NCBI RefSeq assembly: GCF_014323665.1
Contig: NZ_JABVEB010000010.1
Span: 1-64,000 of the forward strand
Source of the DNA: Actinomadura sp. HBU206391
GTDB taxonomy: Bacteria > Actinomycetota > Actinomycetes > Streptosporangiales > Streptosporangiaceae
Direction of reading: 5' to 3'
DNA length: 64,000 bases
The position numbers and the translations under genes are program-made. The notes under the pieces are model-generated. The model saw only the letters and a list, made by a program, of their open reading frames with translations, did no database searches and was not told where the DNA came from. Every line of letters starts with the position of its first letter. The first letter of the stretch is position 1. Below, piece after piece: positions 45,725 through 55,475 of the stretch.

Positions 45725-46198
45725 TCACTGTTTGGCCACGTGCCACTGGCCTCTCTTACCCGGCCTGCTCTTCGCCTGCCGCTTACCGTAGATGTACACG
45801 TCCACAGCGCTGCCGTCGGTGACGACGACATCCAGCGGGGCTTCGTCGTACTGCCGGATGTCTCCGGTATTCAGTACGCCGTCCTCGAGCACCTGAGAGG
45901 TGTTCCCGGAGACGGTGACGTACACCCTGGTCGGCGCGCCGGTCACCTTGATCACAAGCGATTGCTGGGTGGCAATGCTCGATCTCGCTGGAGAACTGGC
46001 GGATTTGGTCCGAGCCGAGGCATCGGACTTGCCGGTTGCCGGAGTCGCCTGAGGGGTGCTGCTCGGTGCCGCATCCGAGGTGAGCGCGCCGAAAAGCGCG
46101 AGCCCACCAACGATGAGGAGCACCAGAGCAAGCACCACGGCGAGCACTGCGATCATTATGCGCGCGTGACCGCGAGGATCCGGCCGATGACGTCCCAC
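45725..46198 (-). CDS. single-pass membrane protein with RodZ-like (DUF4115-type) C-terminal domain
   Basis: A 157-aa protein. One transmembrane helix lies at residues 14-38, then a Ser/Thr/Ala-rich linker and a beta-rich extracytoplasmic domain (LVIKVTGAPTRVYVTVSG, LNTGDIRQYDEAPLDVVV, AVDVYIYGK). The domain resembles the DUF4115 C-terminal domain of RodZ, without the cytoplasmic HTH. The GTG start lies 10 nt after the DedA stop, so the two are probably cotranscribed. Confidence 0.72.
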   Translation of the reverse strand: MGRHRPDPRGHARIMIAVLAVVLALVLLIVGGLALFGALTSDAAPSSTPQATPATGKSDASARTKSASSPARSSIATQQSLVIKVTGAPTRVYVTVSGNTSQVLEDGVLNTGDIRQYDEAPLDVVVTDGSAVDVYIYGKRQAKSRPGKRGQWHVAKQ

Positions 46199-46207
46199 AT
46201 GGGGAGG

Positions 46208-46909
46208 TTAGCGGGAACTGTCACCACTCAGCGACGGACGCGACGCTTCCGAGTCGTTCTTCTCCGGATCGTTGCCACCAGAACGCCGTCCCCGTAGGAC
46301 CTCACGGAGTACTGGAACGATCGAGGCGAGCACCGCGAGAGCCACCACCGGAAGCACGAACTTGTCGATGCCCTCGACGCGATTGCCCAGGTAGTGGCCG
46401 AGTAGGACGATCGACTCGGTCCAGATGATCGCGCCGACGACGTTCCAGATGAAGAACCGGCGGGCGCTCATCTCGAGCATTCCGGCGAGCGGGTTCAGAA
46501 AAGTCCGAACCACCGGGATGAAGCGGGCGAGCACGACCGCCTTGGCGGGGCCGAACTTGTTGAAGTAGTGCTCGGCCTTGTCGACATGTTCCTGTCGGAA
46601 CAGCCGAGAATTCGGACGTTCAAACAACTTACGACCATAACGGGCACCGAGATAGTGGCCGAACTGCGCGCCGGCGATCGCGAAGAACGGCGCCGCGATC
46701 AGCAGCATGGGCAGTGAGAGCGGTTCGATCCCCACCCCCTTCGCGCCCGACACGGTCGTGAAGAGACCGGCGCTGAAGAGGAGAGTGTCGCCGGGCAGGA
46801 AGAACCCGATCAACAGACCTGTCTCAGCAAAGATGATCAAGAGAATTCCGACCACGCCGAAGGCGGTGATGAGCGAGGTCGGGTCCATCCAATTCACGGC
46901 GAGATCCAC
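46208..46909 (-). CDS. DedA-family membrane protein
   Basis: A 233-aa member of the DedA/SNARE-associated family, which flips lipid carriers or maintains the envelope potential. It has the family block ETGLLIGFFLPGDTLLF, then GARYGRKLFERPNSR and ARFIPVVRTFLNPLAGM, with about five hydrophobic segments. I choose GTG 46909; the longer frame upstream is Ser/Arg-rich and not protein-like. It is divergent from fbaA, with a shared 180-nt promoter region. Confidence 0.9.
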   Translation of the reverse strand: MDLAVNWMDPTSLITAFGVVGILLIIFAETGLLIGFFLPGDTLLFSAGLFTTVSGAKGVGIEPLSLPMLLIAAPFFAIAGAQFGHYLGARYGRKLFERPNSRLFRQEHVDKAEHYFNKFGPAKAVVLARFIPVVRTFLNPLAGMLEMSARRFFIWNVVGAIIWTESIVLLGHYLGNRVEGIDKFVLPVVALAVLASIVPVLREVLRGRRSGGNDPEKNDSEASRPSLSGDSSR

Positions 46910-47089
46910 ATCCCGAGCGTACCCGCCAGCGGGGCACGTTTCCGCCCGACGTGAACTTCGGGATACTGGGACGGAGGGCGACACCCTGCGCCCGTCTTGT
47001 GCTGCCTGGAGCCTCACTGCATGGGAGCGCCGGCGCGCTGAAGTCGTGCCGGCCGGCACTGTGGACAAGCGCTAGAAAGGATGTTGAAG

Positions 47090-48112
47090 ATGCCGATCGC
47101 GACCCCAGAGGTCTACGCGGAGATGCTCGACCGCGCCAAGCAGGGCGGCTTCGCCTATCCCGCGATCAACGTGACCTCGAGCCAGACCCTCAACGCCGCG
47201 ATCCGCGGCTTCGCCGAGGCGGAGAGCGACGGGATCGTCCAGGTCTCCACCGGTGGCGCCGATTACCTGTCCGGCTCCACGGTCAAGGACATGGTCACCG
47301 GGGCCACGGCCCTCGCCGAGTTCGCCCGGGTGGTCGCCGACAAGTACCCGGTGAACATCGCTCTGCACACCGACCACTGCCCGAAGGACAAGCTCGACAG
47401 CTTCGTCCGGCCACTGATCAAGATCTCCCAGGAGCGGGTCGCGCGCGGCGAGGCCCCCCTGTTCCAGTCGCACATGTGGGACGGCTCGGCGGTGCCGCTC
47501 GACGAGAACCTCGAGATCGCCAAGGAGTTGCTCGAGGAGTGCGCCAAGGCGAAAATCATCCTCGAGATCGAGATCGGCGTCGTCGGCGGCGAGGAGGACG
47601 GCGTAGCCCACGAGATCAACGAGAAGCTCTACACCACCACGGGTGACGCGCTGGCGACCGCCGACGCTCTTGGCCTGGGCGAGAAGGGCCGCTACATCCT
47701 CGCGGCCACCTTCGGAAACGTGCACGGCGTCTACAAGCCGGGCGCCGTGAAGCTCCGCCCCGAGGTGCTCAAGGAGATCCAGGAGGCCGTCGCCGGGAAG
47801 TACGGCAAGGAGGCCCCGTTCGAGCTGGTCTTCCACGGCGGCTCCGGCTCGTCACTTGAGGAGATCCGCGAGGCGCTCTCGTACGGTGTCGTCAAGATGA
47901 ACATCGACACCGACACGCAGTACGCCTTCACCCGCCCGATCGCCGACCACATGTTCCGCAACTACGAGGGCGTGCTGAAGGTCGACGGCGGCGTGGGCAA
48001 CAAGAAGCAGTACGACCCCCGCTCGTACGGCAAGAGCGCCGAGGCCGGCATGGCCGATCGCGTGAAGACCGCCTGCGAGAACCTGCTCTCCGCCGGCACC
48101 AGGATCAAGTAG
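47090..48112 (+). CDS. fbaA: class II fructose-bisphosphate aldolase
   Basis: A 340-aa zinc aldolase that splits fructose-1,6-bisphosphate in glycolysis. It has the zinc ligands in LHTDHCPKD and EIEIGVVGGEEDG, plus GNVHGVYKPG and the phosphate-binding VFHGGSGSS and MNIDTD. ATG 47090 has AAAGG at 9 nt; ATG 47081 is too close to that site. It is followed 10 nt after the stop by a 21-bp inverted repeat containing the dispersed word. Confidence 0.96.
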   Translation: MPIATPEVYAEMLDRAKQGGFAYPAINVTSSQTLNAAIRGFAEAESDGIVQVSTGGADYLSGSTVKDMVTGATALAEFARVVADKYPVNIALHTDHCPKDKLDSFVRPLIKISQERVARGEAPLFQSHMWDGSAVPLDENLEIAKELLEECAKAKIILEIEIGVVGGEEDGVAHEINEKLYTTTGDALATADALGLGEKGRYILAATFGNVHGVYKPGAVKLRPEVLKEIQEAVAGKYGKEAPFELVFHGGSGSSLEEIREALSYGVVKMNIDTDTQYAFTRPIADHMFRNYEGVLKVDGGVGNKKQYDPRSYGKSAEAGMADRVKTACENLLSAGTRIK

Positions 48113-48122
48113 CCGGCCAAGC

Positions 48123-48180
48123 GCGTACAACTGCATGATCACGCCAGCGAATCTCCTGCCGTGATCATGCAGTTGTACGC
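48123..48180. repeat. 21-bp perfect inverted repeat containing dispersed word copies 3 and 4
   Basis: 48123-48143 (starting GCGTACAACTGCATG) pairs perfectly with 48160-48180 across a 16-nt loop. Each arm contains CAACTGCATGATCACG or its complement, also found at 9175 and 15837. The position just after the fbaA stop suggests a terminator function, but the same word elsewhere is not part of a hairpin. Confidence 0.85.
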
Positions 48181-48227
48181 GAGGGCTCGTCCGACACCCC
48201 GCGAGACCCCTCACGGCCGGTGGATGA

Positions 48228-48256
48228 ATTGCGTCATGCAACTCGGCGCCTACCAT
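48228..48256 (+). promoter_or_regulatory. HxlR gene promoter with overlapping ATTG-N7-CAAC operator
   Basis: -35 TTGCGT (48229-48234), 16-nt spacer, -10 TACCAT (48251-48256), then 6 nt to GTG 48263: a leaderless promoter. ATTG-N7-CAAC (48228-48242) overlaps the -35. The same pattern occurs twice before the next gene. Confidence 0.6.
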
Positions 48257-48262
48257 GAAGGC

Positions 48263-48709
48263 GTGCTTCCCCGGACGTACCAGACCCAGAACTGCTCGAT
48301 CGCCCGAGCCCTCGAGATCGTGGGCGATCGATGGACGATGCTCGTCATCCGCAGCGCCTTCGAGGGCGTGCGACGCTTCGACGACTTCCAGACCGCGCTG
48401 GGCGTAGCCCGGAATGTACTGACCGACCGCCTCGGGCGGCTCTGCGACGAGGGCATCCTGCGGCGGCATCGCTATCAGGAGCGACCGGACCGCTATGAGT
48501 ACCGCCTCACCCGCAAGGGTGTGGAGCTCTGGCCGACGATGATGTCGCTCATGTTGTGGGGCGACCGGCACTACGCGGAGAACGGTCCCCCGGCGCTCAT
48601 CACCCACCGCGGCTGCGGCGGCGGACTCACCCGGGGTCTGACCTGCGACGCGTGCGGCGCGTCTCTCCAGCCGACCGATGTCGAGGTATTCCCCGGCCCA
48701 GGAGCCTGA
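48263..48709 (+). CDS. HxlR-family transcriptional regulator
   Basis: A 148-aa winged-helix regulator. It starts LPRTYQTQNCSIARALEIVGDRWT, the usual HxlR opening, with Cys in NCS (a redox-sensing position in some HxlR proteins), then the recognition region FQTALGVARNVLTDRL. The C-terminal tail CGGG...CDACG has a zinc-ribbon-like Cys arrangement. GTG 48263 aligns with the family start and fits a leaderless transcript; longer in-frame starts exist. Probable self-regulation and control of the acetyltransferase downstream are inferred from shared operators. Confidence 0.88.
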   Translation: MLPRTYQTQNCSIARALEIVGDRWTMLVIRSAFEGVRRFDDFQTALGVARNVLTDRLGRLCDEGILRRHRYQERPDRYEYRLTRKGVELWPTMMSLMLWGDRHYAENGPPALITHRGCGGGLTRGLTCDACGASLQPTDVEVFPGPGA

Positions 48710-48718
48710 AAAACAAGG

Positions 48719-48765
48719 GTTGCGTCACACAACTAACCCGTGTGGAATAGGTTGCATGAAACAAC
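48719..48765 (+). promoter_or_regulatory. two GTTG-N7-CAAC operators and promoter of the acetyltransferase gene
   Basis: GTTG-N7-CAAC occurs at 48719-48733 and 48751-48765. TTGCGT (48720-48725) and TGGAAT (48743-48748) make a -35/-10 pair with a 17-nt spacer. The first operator covers the -35 and the second covers the expected start site, an arrangement suited to repression. Confidence 0.55.
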
Positions 48766-48768
48766 TCG

Positions 48769-49428
48769 ATGCGTCACACCGACGTGCGTGAGGCCCTGCA
48801 GCGCCCGGACGTACGGCATCCGGACGTACGGCATCCGGACGTGCGGGACGCCACGCCGCGGGCGAACGTGGTGCTCGGCGACCTGAGGATGCGGCCGTAC
48901 GGCGTCGCCGACCGCGACCGGCTGCGCCGGATGTCCACGGTCTTGTCCCCGCAGAGCCTCTACACGAGGTTCTTCGCGGGCACCCCGCAGATCCCGGAGA
49001 TGTACGTCCGAGCTCTGCACGCCCTCGACCACTGGAATCACGACGCGCTGGTCGCGATGATCGACGACGAGATGGTCGGGATCGCGGAGTACGTACGCGA
49101 CCGTGCGGACCCGGAACGCGCCGAGATCGCGGTGCTGATCGCCGATCACTGGCAGCGGCACGGCGTCGCCAGTTGCCTGATCAGGTACCTCGCACGCCTC
49201 GCCGAACGGCGCGGCATCACCGAGTTCAGCGCCGACGTCATGCTCGGCAACGCCGCCGCGTTGGCCGCGATCCGCGCCGGCTGGCCGGCCGCCCGGCCAC
49301 AGCGGGACGGCGGGGCCGCCCGGTTCCGCCTGCCGCTGCCGCAACCGGGCTCGGGCCGCGGGGAACGGTCACGTGATCACGAGGGGATCGAACTGGTTCT
49401 GGAGCTGCTGGGATCGCAGTCCCGGTGA
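48769..49428 (+). CDS. GNAT-family N-acetyltransferase, probable HxlR target
   Basis: A 219-aa acetyltransferase. The N-terminus has tandem HPDVR units encoded by 15-bp DNA repeats (about 48803-48845). The GNAT core follows: MRPYGVADRDRLRRM, AEYVRDRADPERAEIAVLIADHW (beta4), QRHGVASCLIRYLARLA (acetyl-CoA loop RHGVAS). Substrate is unknown. It lies 59 nt after the HxlR gene, with the same operator pattern upstream, so it is probably regulated by it. Confidence 0.82.
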   Translation: MRHTDVREALQRPDVRHPDVRHPDVRDATPRANVVLGDLRMRPYGVADRDRLRRMSTVLSPQSLYTRFFAGTPQIPEMYVRALHALDHWNHDALVAMIDDEMVGIAEYVRDRADPERAEIAVLIADHWQRHGVASCLIRYLARLAERRGITEFSADVMLGNAAALAAIRAGWPAARPQRDGGAARFRLPLPQPGSGRGERSRDHEGIELVLELLGSQSR

Positions 49429-49496
49429 GCCTCGCTCACGCGGTCGCCTTGATCGCTGCGGGCCGTGCCGGTTGACCGCTGTCGTCATCGTCGCCC

Positions 49497-49502
49497 TACG
49501 AT
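49497..49502 (+). promoter_or_regulatory. -10 element of a probable leaderless promoter
   Basis: TACGAT lies 7 nt before ATG 49510. TTGACC at 49472-49477 could be the -35, with a rather long 19-nt spacer. Confidence 0.5.
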
Positions 49503-49509
49503 GGGCGCC

Positions 49510-49917
49510 ATGACCCACAATCTGCTCGGCGGGCCGCCTCCGACCGAACTCCCGGAAAACGTCGAGGCACGCGAAGCGCTGGACAGCGGTGTCGATCCGG
49601 TCGAGGTGGCTGCTCGCTTCCCCGAGTATCCGGACGCATGGGCCAGACTCGCCGACCGCGCATTCGACGGCGGCAACGTCATCGAGTCGTACGCCTACGC
49701 CCGTACGGGCTATCACCGTGGACTCGACCAGCTCCGCCGTGCGGGCTGGAAGGGCCACGGGCCGATCCCGTGGGAGCACGCCCCCAACCGCGGCTTCCTG
49801 ACCGCCCTGCACGCGCTCGGCCGAGCGGCCGGTGCGATCGGTGAGGACCACGAGGCGGAGCGATGCAAAACGTTCCTGCGTGACAGCAGCGCCGCCGCCG
49901 CGGAGGCCCTGTCCTAG
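49510..49917 (+). CDS. DUF3151 domain-containing protein
   Basis: A 135-aa member of the actinobacterial DUF3151 family, with LLGGPPPTELP at the start, then ARFPEYPDAWARLADRAF, SYAYARTGYHRGLDQLRRAG and VPW-like IPWEHAPNRGFL. Function is unknown; the gene is conserved next to purA or fba in many actinobacteria. ATG 49510 is preferred over ATG 49501, which overlaps the -10. Confidence 0.9.
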   Translation: MTHNLLGGPPPTELPENVEAREALDSGVDPVEVAARFPEYPDAWARLADRAFDGGNVIESYAYARTGYHRGLDQLRRAGWKGHGPIPWEHAPNRGFLTALHALGRAAGAIGEDHEAERCKTFLRDSSAAAAEALS

Positions 49918-50008
49918 GGAGCACGCCGGTTTCTTCGCACCGGATGTCCGGGTACCATCGGATCGCAAGAGGCCCCGGTCGTGCTTGCGACCAGGGTCTT
50001 CGTCGTGA

Positions 50009-51307
<1,299 letters not shown>

Positions 51308-51450
51308 TCCCCTTCTCCACCGGTCAGACATGATCACTCGCACGGCCACCGCAGGCATGGGACGGGTGTCCACCTTCGCGCCCCTTGATGTTGCCGTAGT
51401 CGTAACCGGCGTATCGGGGAAGTGTTAATCACGTTGCGTAACGCTCCGGT

Positions 51451-52485
51451 GTGCCCACTGAGACACCACTGCGCGCACTCCGAACTGGCGGCGTAGCAAG
51501 GAGAAGAACACTGCGGGACCGGGTCGAAGCGCACGGCCACAGAGGCTCGCGCGGCCTGCGGCCGGAGAACACGCTTCCGTCGTTCGCGCATGCCCTGGCC
51601 ATCGGCGTGGACGTCATAGAGCTCGACGTGGGCCTGACGGCGGACGGCGTGGTGATCGTCAACCACGACCAGGCGCTGTCGCCGATGATCGCCCGCGACA
51701 CCGCACCCAGCCGGCCGGGCGATCCGATGTTCCCCTATGTCGGCAGGTCCGTCCGCGATCTCACGCTCGCGCAGATCAAGACCGTTGACGCGGGGATGCG
51801 GCGCCCGTGCGACACCGATCCCTTCGTGCTGACCCAGCTGCCGATCGTGGGCACCCGCATGCCGACGCTCACCGAGGTGTGCGACCTGATCGACCGGCTC
51901 GGCGCGCACACCCCCGACCTGGCCGTCGAGATCAAGACCGACCCCGGGTGGCCGGACGACGAGGTGGCACGCCTGGTCGAGGCGGTCGCGAAGATAATGG
52001 ACACCTGCGGCCTGACGCGGCGGACCCGGATCCTGGCCTTCGACTGGCGGGTCCTCGCCCACGCTCGGAGCCTCGCGCCGCAGGCCGCCCGCAGGGTGGC
52101 CCTGATCGAGCACGAGACGCTCGAGGCGGGCTCGGCGTGGCTGGCGGGGATCACTCCTCCGGAGCCGGGGACCGAGACCACCACCGGTCCCCTCGACGCC
52201 GCCGCGTGGACCGGCCTGCTCAACGGGGCGATCTCGGTGGGGGCCACCATGCTGTCACCCGAGCGAACGCTCACCGGGCCGGAGCTGATCGGCGAGGCGC
52301 ACCGGCTTGGGTTGCCCGTCACCGTCTGGACGGTGAACGAGCCGGTCGAGATGGCGCGCCTCATCGACCTCGGCGTGGACGGGATCGTCACCGACTATCC
52401 CGACCGCCTGCGCGCCGTGATGGAGGCTCGCGGGCTGCCGCTCCCGCCGCGCCACCGCGCCCGCAAGCCCGTAAGCAGCCTCTGA
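51451..52485 (+). CDS. glycerophosphodiester phosphodiesterase
   Basis: A 344-aa GDPD-family enzyme hydrolysing glycerophosphodiesters to glycerol-3-phosphate and alcohol. Catalytic and metal residues are visible: HGHRGSRGLRPENTLPSF (His, Arg, Glu, Asn) and IELDVGLTADGVVIVNHDQ (Glu, Asp, His). The VWTVNEP block near the C-terminus is typical. No signal peptide is present, so it is probably cytoplasmic. GTG start with no clear ribosome-binding site. It converges with the CorA gene. Confidence 0.92.
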   Translation: MPTETPLRALRTGGVARRRTLRDRVEAHGHRGSRGLRPENTLPSFAHALAIGVDVIELDVGLTADGVVIVNHDQALSPMIARDTAPSRPGDPMFPYVGRSVRDLTLAQIKTVDAGMRRPCDTDPFVLTQLPIVGTRMPTLTEVCDLIDRLGAHTPDLAVEIKTDPGWPDDEVARLVEAVAKIMDTCGLTRRTRILAFDWRVLAHARSLAPQAARRVALIEHETLEAGSAWLAGITPPEPGTETTTGPLDAAAWTGLLNGAISVGATMLSPERTLTGPELIGEAHRLGLPVTVWTVNEPVEMARLIDLGVDGIVTDYPDRLRAVMEARGLPLPPRHRARKPVSSL

Positions 52486-52521
52486 GTCACCTGAACCGTG
52501 ACGTGCCTGAACCGTGACAAC

Positions 52522-52561
52522 GGTGTGTTCGGTGGCCCCTCACAGGGCCACCGAACACACC
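52522..52561. terminator. bidirectional hairpin terminator
   Basis: A perfect 17-bp inverted repeat (52522-52538 with 52545-52561, loop CTCACA) lies between the convergent phosphodiesterase and CorA genes. CCTGAACCGTGAC is duplicated just before it. Confidence 0.85.
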
Positions 52562-52605
52562 ACAAGCCCGGGCCCCAGCCACAAGCCGGGTCGCGACCGG
52601 GGCGC

Positions 52606-53706
52606 TCAGAGCCAGCCGTTGCGGCGGAAGCCGCGATGGAGCAGCAGACACGACATCCCGATGAGGCACATGACGACGGGATAGCTGAAGGCCCACCCCA
52701 GCTCGGGCATGTGCGTGAAGTTCATGCCGTAGATCCCGGCGATGGCGGTCGGCACCATCAGGATCGCGCCCCAGGCGGAGATCTTGCGCATGTCCTGGTT
52801 GTCGTCCACCGTCACCTGGGTCATGTGCGCCTGCAGGATCGGGTTGAGCAGTTCGTCGCAGGACTCCACCTGCTCCTGGACCCGGGTGACGTGGTCCTCG
52901 ACGTCGCGGAAGTACTCCCGGATCTCGGTCGGCACGAACCGCCGGCCGGCCAGCGTGCGAAGCGGTGACGCGAGCGGCCCGACGGCCCGCTTGAGGTGGA
53001 TGACCTCGCGCTTGAGGCGGTAGATGCGGCCGGCCTCGTTGCCGCGCTCGGGCGAGAAGACCGCCTCTTCGACCTCGTCGATGTCCTGCTGCACGCCGTC
53101 GGCGACGCACATGTAGTCGTCGACCACACGGTCGGCGACCGCGTGCACGACCGCCGCCGGCCCGAGGGCGAGCCGCTCGGGGTTGGCCTCGAGCCGCCGC
53201 CGCACCGGGCCCAGCTCGCCATGTGCGCCGTGGCGTACGGTCACCACGAAATCGGGACCGCAGAACACCATGATCTCGCCGGTCTCGACCGCCTCGACTC
53301 CGGAGGCGCGGCCGACATAGCCGACGGTCTTCATCACGAAGAACTGAACGCCGTCGTACCGCTCCAGCTTGGGCCGCTGGTGTGCGTGGATGGCGTCCTC
53401 CACCGCGAGCGGGTGCAGGCCGAAGACCTCGGCGAGCCGCTCCAGTTCGGCGGCGTCAGGGTCGTGCAGACCGACCCAGACGAAGCCCTTCGGCGAGGCC
53501 GCGCCGGCATCGGGCTCCGCCCGCACCAGTCGTACGGCCTCGGTGAGGTTGTCGACGGGGACCCTGTGACCGTCGACGTACGCCGCCCAGTCGATGATCG
53601 CGGAATCGCGGTCGGGCCGGATGGAGACGGCCGGACGCGCGGGACGGCCGAGCGGCTTGAACAGTGCCTTGGTTGCGATGCCTGGGCGCACCCGGGTCAT
53701 GGCCAT
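52606..53706 (-). CDS. corA: CorA-family magnesium/cobalt transporter
   Basis: A 366-aa pentameric divalent-cation channel. A long cytoplasmic N-terminal domain is followed by two C-terminal membrane helices; the GMN signature is present as IYGMNFTHMPEL (near residue 328), the ion-selectivity loop. ATG 53706 follows AAGGAG at 7 nt; ATG 53700 is also possible. It is a single gene. Confidence 0.95.
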   Translation of the reverse strand: MAMTRVRPGIATKALFKPLGRPARPAVSIRPDRDSAIIDWAAYVDGHRVPVDNLTEAVRLVRAEPDAGAASPKGFVWVGLHDPDAAELERLAEVFGLHPLAVEDAIHAHQRPKLERYDGVQFFVMKTVGYVGRASGVEAVETGEIMVFCGPDFVVTVRHGAHGELGPVRRRLEANPERLALGPAAVVHAVADRVVDDYMCVADGVQQDIDEVEEAVFSPERGNEAGRIYRLKREVIHLKRAVGPLASPLRTLAGRRFVPTEIREYFRDVEDHVTRVQEQVESCDELLNPILQAHMTQVTVDDNQDMRKISAWGAILMVPTAIAGIYGMNFTHMPELGWAFSYPVVMCLIGMSCLLLHRGFRRNGWL

Positions 53707-54128
53707 TGGGGGGCTCCTTCCCCGCCGGCCGGCCGCGCTCGCACGCGCCCAAATCATGAGCCGGGCTCAGCTGGGCTGGACCCTACGAATGAAGGGGGTG
53801 CGCGAGGAGGGCTCGGCCGGACGCCGAATAGAGGCGGACGGACCAGTCCGGTCGGGACTATGGGGGACCTCGGCGGTACTACTAGGATCACCGGTACCCA
53901 TTCCGGCCACCTCCCTTCAGGGCTAGGCGTCAGAGCACAAGCTGCGCGAGCATCGTCAGATTATCACCGCGCGATGGGGTCCCCCTGCCGATCAGCCGTT
54001 TCCAGGCCTGCGCGCCCACCGGACGTCACCGCCGATTCACCTGGTCATGACGAGGGCGTCACAGCCGGGGCGGCGGCCGAAACCCGACGCGAGGCGCCGA
54101 GGCCGGGAGCCCGATAGGGTCAGGTCGC
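53707..54128. other. intergenic region between corA and purD
   Basis: I see no gene in these 422 bases. It must hold the divergent promoters. TAGGGT (54115-54120), 8 nt before the purD GTG, fits a leaderless -10 for purD. Confidence 0.45.
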
Positions 54129-55379
54129 GTGCGAGTTCTCCTCCTAGGATCCGGCGGTCGCGAGCACGCCATCGCCCGCGCCCTGCGTCTCGATCCCGCA
54201 GTCACCGCCCTGCACTGCGCTCCCGGCAACGCCGGCACCGCCGACATAGCCGACAACCACGTACTCGATCCGACCGATCCGGTCGCGGTCGTCGAACTGG
54301 CCAGGCGGATCCGCCCCGAACTCGTCGTGATCGGCCCCGAGGCGGTGCTGGTCGCCGGGGTCGCCGACGCGGTCCGCCAGGCCGGGATCCCGTGCTTCGG
54401 GCCCGACGCGGCGGCCGCGAAGATCGAGGGGTCCAAGGCGTTCGCGAAAGAGATCATGGAGGCGGCCGGCGTCCCGACGGCCGCGGCCCGGGTCTGCGAG
54501 TCCGGTGACGAGGTGAGCGCCGCCCTCGACCTGTTCGGCCCGCCCTACGTGGTCAAGGACGACGGGCTCGCGGCCGGCAAGGGCGTCGTGGTCACCGAGG
54601 ACCGGGCCGCCGCCGAAGAGCACGCCGCCGCGTGCGGACGCGTGGTCATCGAGGAGTACCTCGAAGGTCCCGAGATCTCGATCTTCGCACTCAGCGACGG
54701 CACGCACACCGTGCCGATGCTGCCCGCGCAGGATTACAAGCGCGCCTACGACGAAGACCGGGGTCCGAACACCGGCGGGATGGGCGCCTACACGCCGCTG
54801 CCATGGGCGCCGGCCAGCCTCGTCGACGAGGTGATGTCCACGGTCGTGCAGCCCGTGATCGACGAGTTGCGTCGCCTTAAGACGCCGTACGTGGGCGTGC
54901 TGTACGCGGGACTCGCCCTCACACCGGCGGGCGTCCGCGTGGTGGAGTTCAACGCGCGGTTCGGTGACCCGGAGATCCAGGTCGTCCTCGACCGGCTGGC
55001 CACCCCGTTCGGCACCCTGCTGCAGACCTGCGCGATCGGCGGCCTGCAGGAGGGCTTGCGGCTGGAGTGGACTCCGGGAGCGGCGGTCAACGTCGTCGTC
55101 GCCGCGGAGAACTACCCAGCGGATCCGGTGAAGGGCGACGTCATCGCCGGAATCGAAGAGGCCGACGCCGTGCCGGACGCCTACGTTCTGCACGCGGGCA
55201 CCACGTACTCGGACCGGCTGCTGGTCGCCGCCGGCGGCCGGGTCCTCAACGTCATCGGCACCGGCCCCGACCTCGCGGCCGCCCGCGCGACCGCGTACGA
55301 GGCGGTCGACAAGATCCGCATGCGCGGCATGCGCTACCGCACCGATATCGCGGCGAAGGCGGCGGCGACGCCGTCCTGA
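54129..55379 (+). CDS. purD: phosphoribosylamine-glycine ligase
   Basis: A 416-aa ATP-grasp enzyme making glycinamide ribonucleotide, the second step of purine synthesis. It has the N-terminal VLLLGSGGREHAIA, IEGSKAFAKEIM, the ATP-binding DDGLAAGKGVVV and the GGMGAYTPLP and EFNARFGDPE motifs. The GTG start has no ribosome-binding site; a probable leaderless -10 lies at 54115. purB follows after one intervening gene. Confidence 0.97.
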   Translation: MRVLLLGSGGREHAIARALRLDPAVTALHCAPGNAGTADIADNHVLDPTDPVAVVELARRIRPELVVIGPEAVLVAGVADAVRQAGIPCFGPDAAAAKIEGSKAFAKEIMEAAGVPTAAARVCESGDEVSAALDLFGPPYVVKDDGLAAGKGVVVTEDRAAAEEHAAACGRVVIEEYLEGPEISIFALSDGTHTVPMLPAQDYKRAYDEDRGPNTGGMGAYTPLPWAPASLVDEVMSTVVQPVIDELRRLKTPYVGVLYAGLALTPAGVRVVEFNARFGDPEIQVVLDRLATPFGTLLQTCAIGGLQEGLRLEWTPGAAVNVVVAAENYPADPVKGDVIAGIEEADAVPDAYVLHAGTTYSDRLLVAAGGRVLNVIGTGPDLAAARATAYEAVDKIRMRGMRYRTDIAAKAAATPS

Positions 55380-55475
55380 CCGTGTCACCCCTCGGCTGAC
55401 ACCCCCCTCAGCCGACACCACGTCACGCAGCACCGCTCACGACACCGCTGATCGTGGGCGAGATGGAAGGCCGCC

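Noticed and set aside
49973-49996. Hairpin in the purA leader as a riboswitch
   Set aside because: It is a single short stem with one mismatch and no known purine riboswitch core.
51325-51340. Degenerate copy of the dispersed word (ACATGATCACTCG) after purA
   Set aside because: Only 9 consecutive positions agree with the core, which is compatible with chance.
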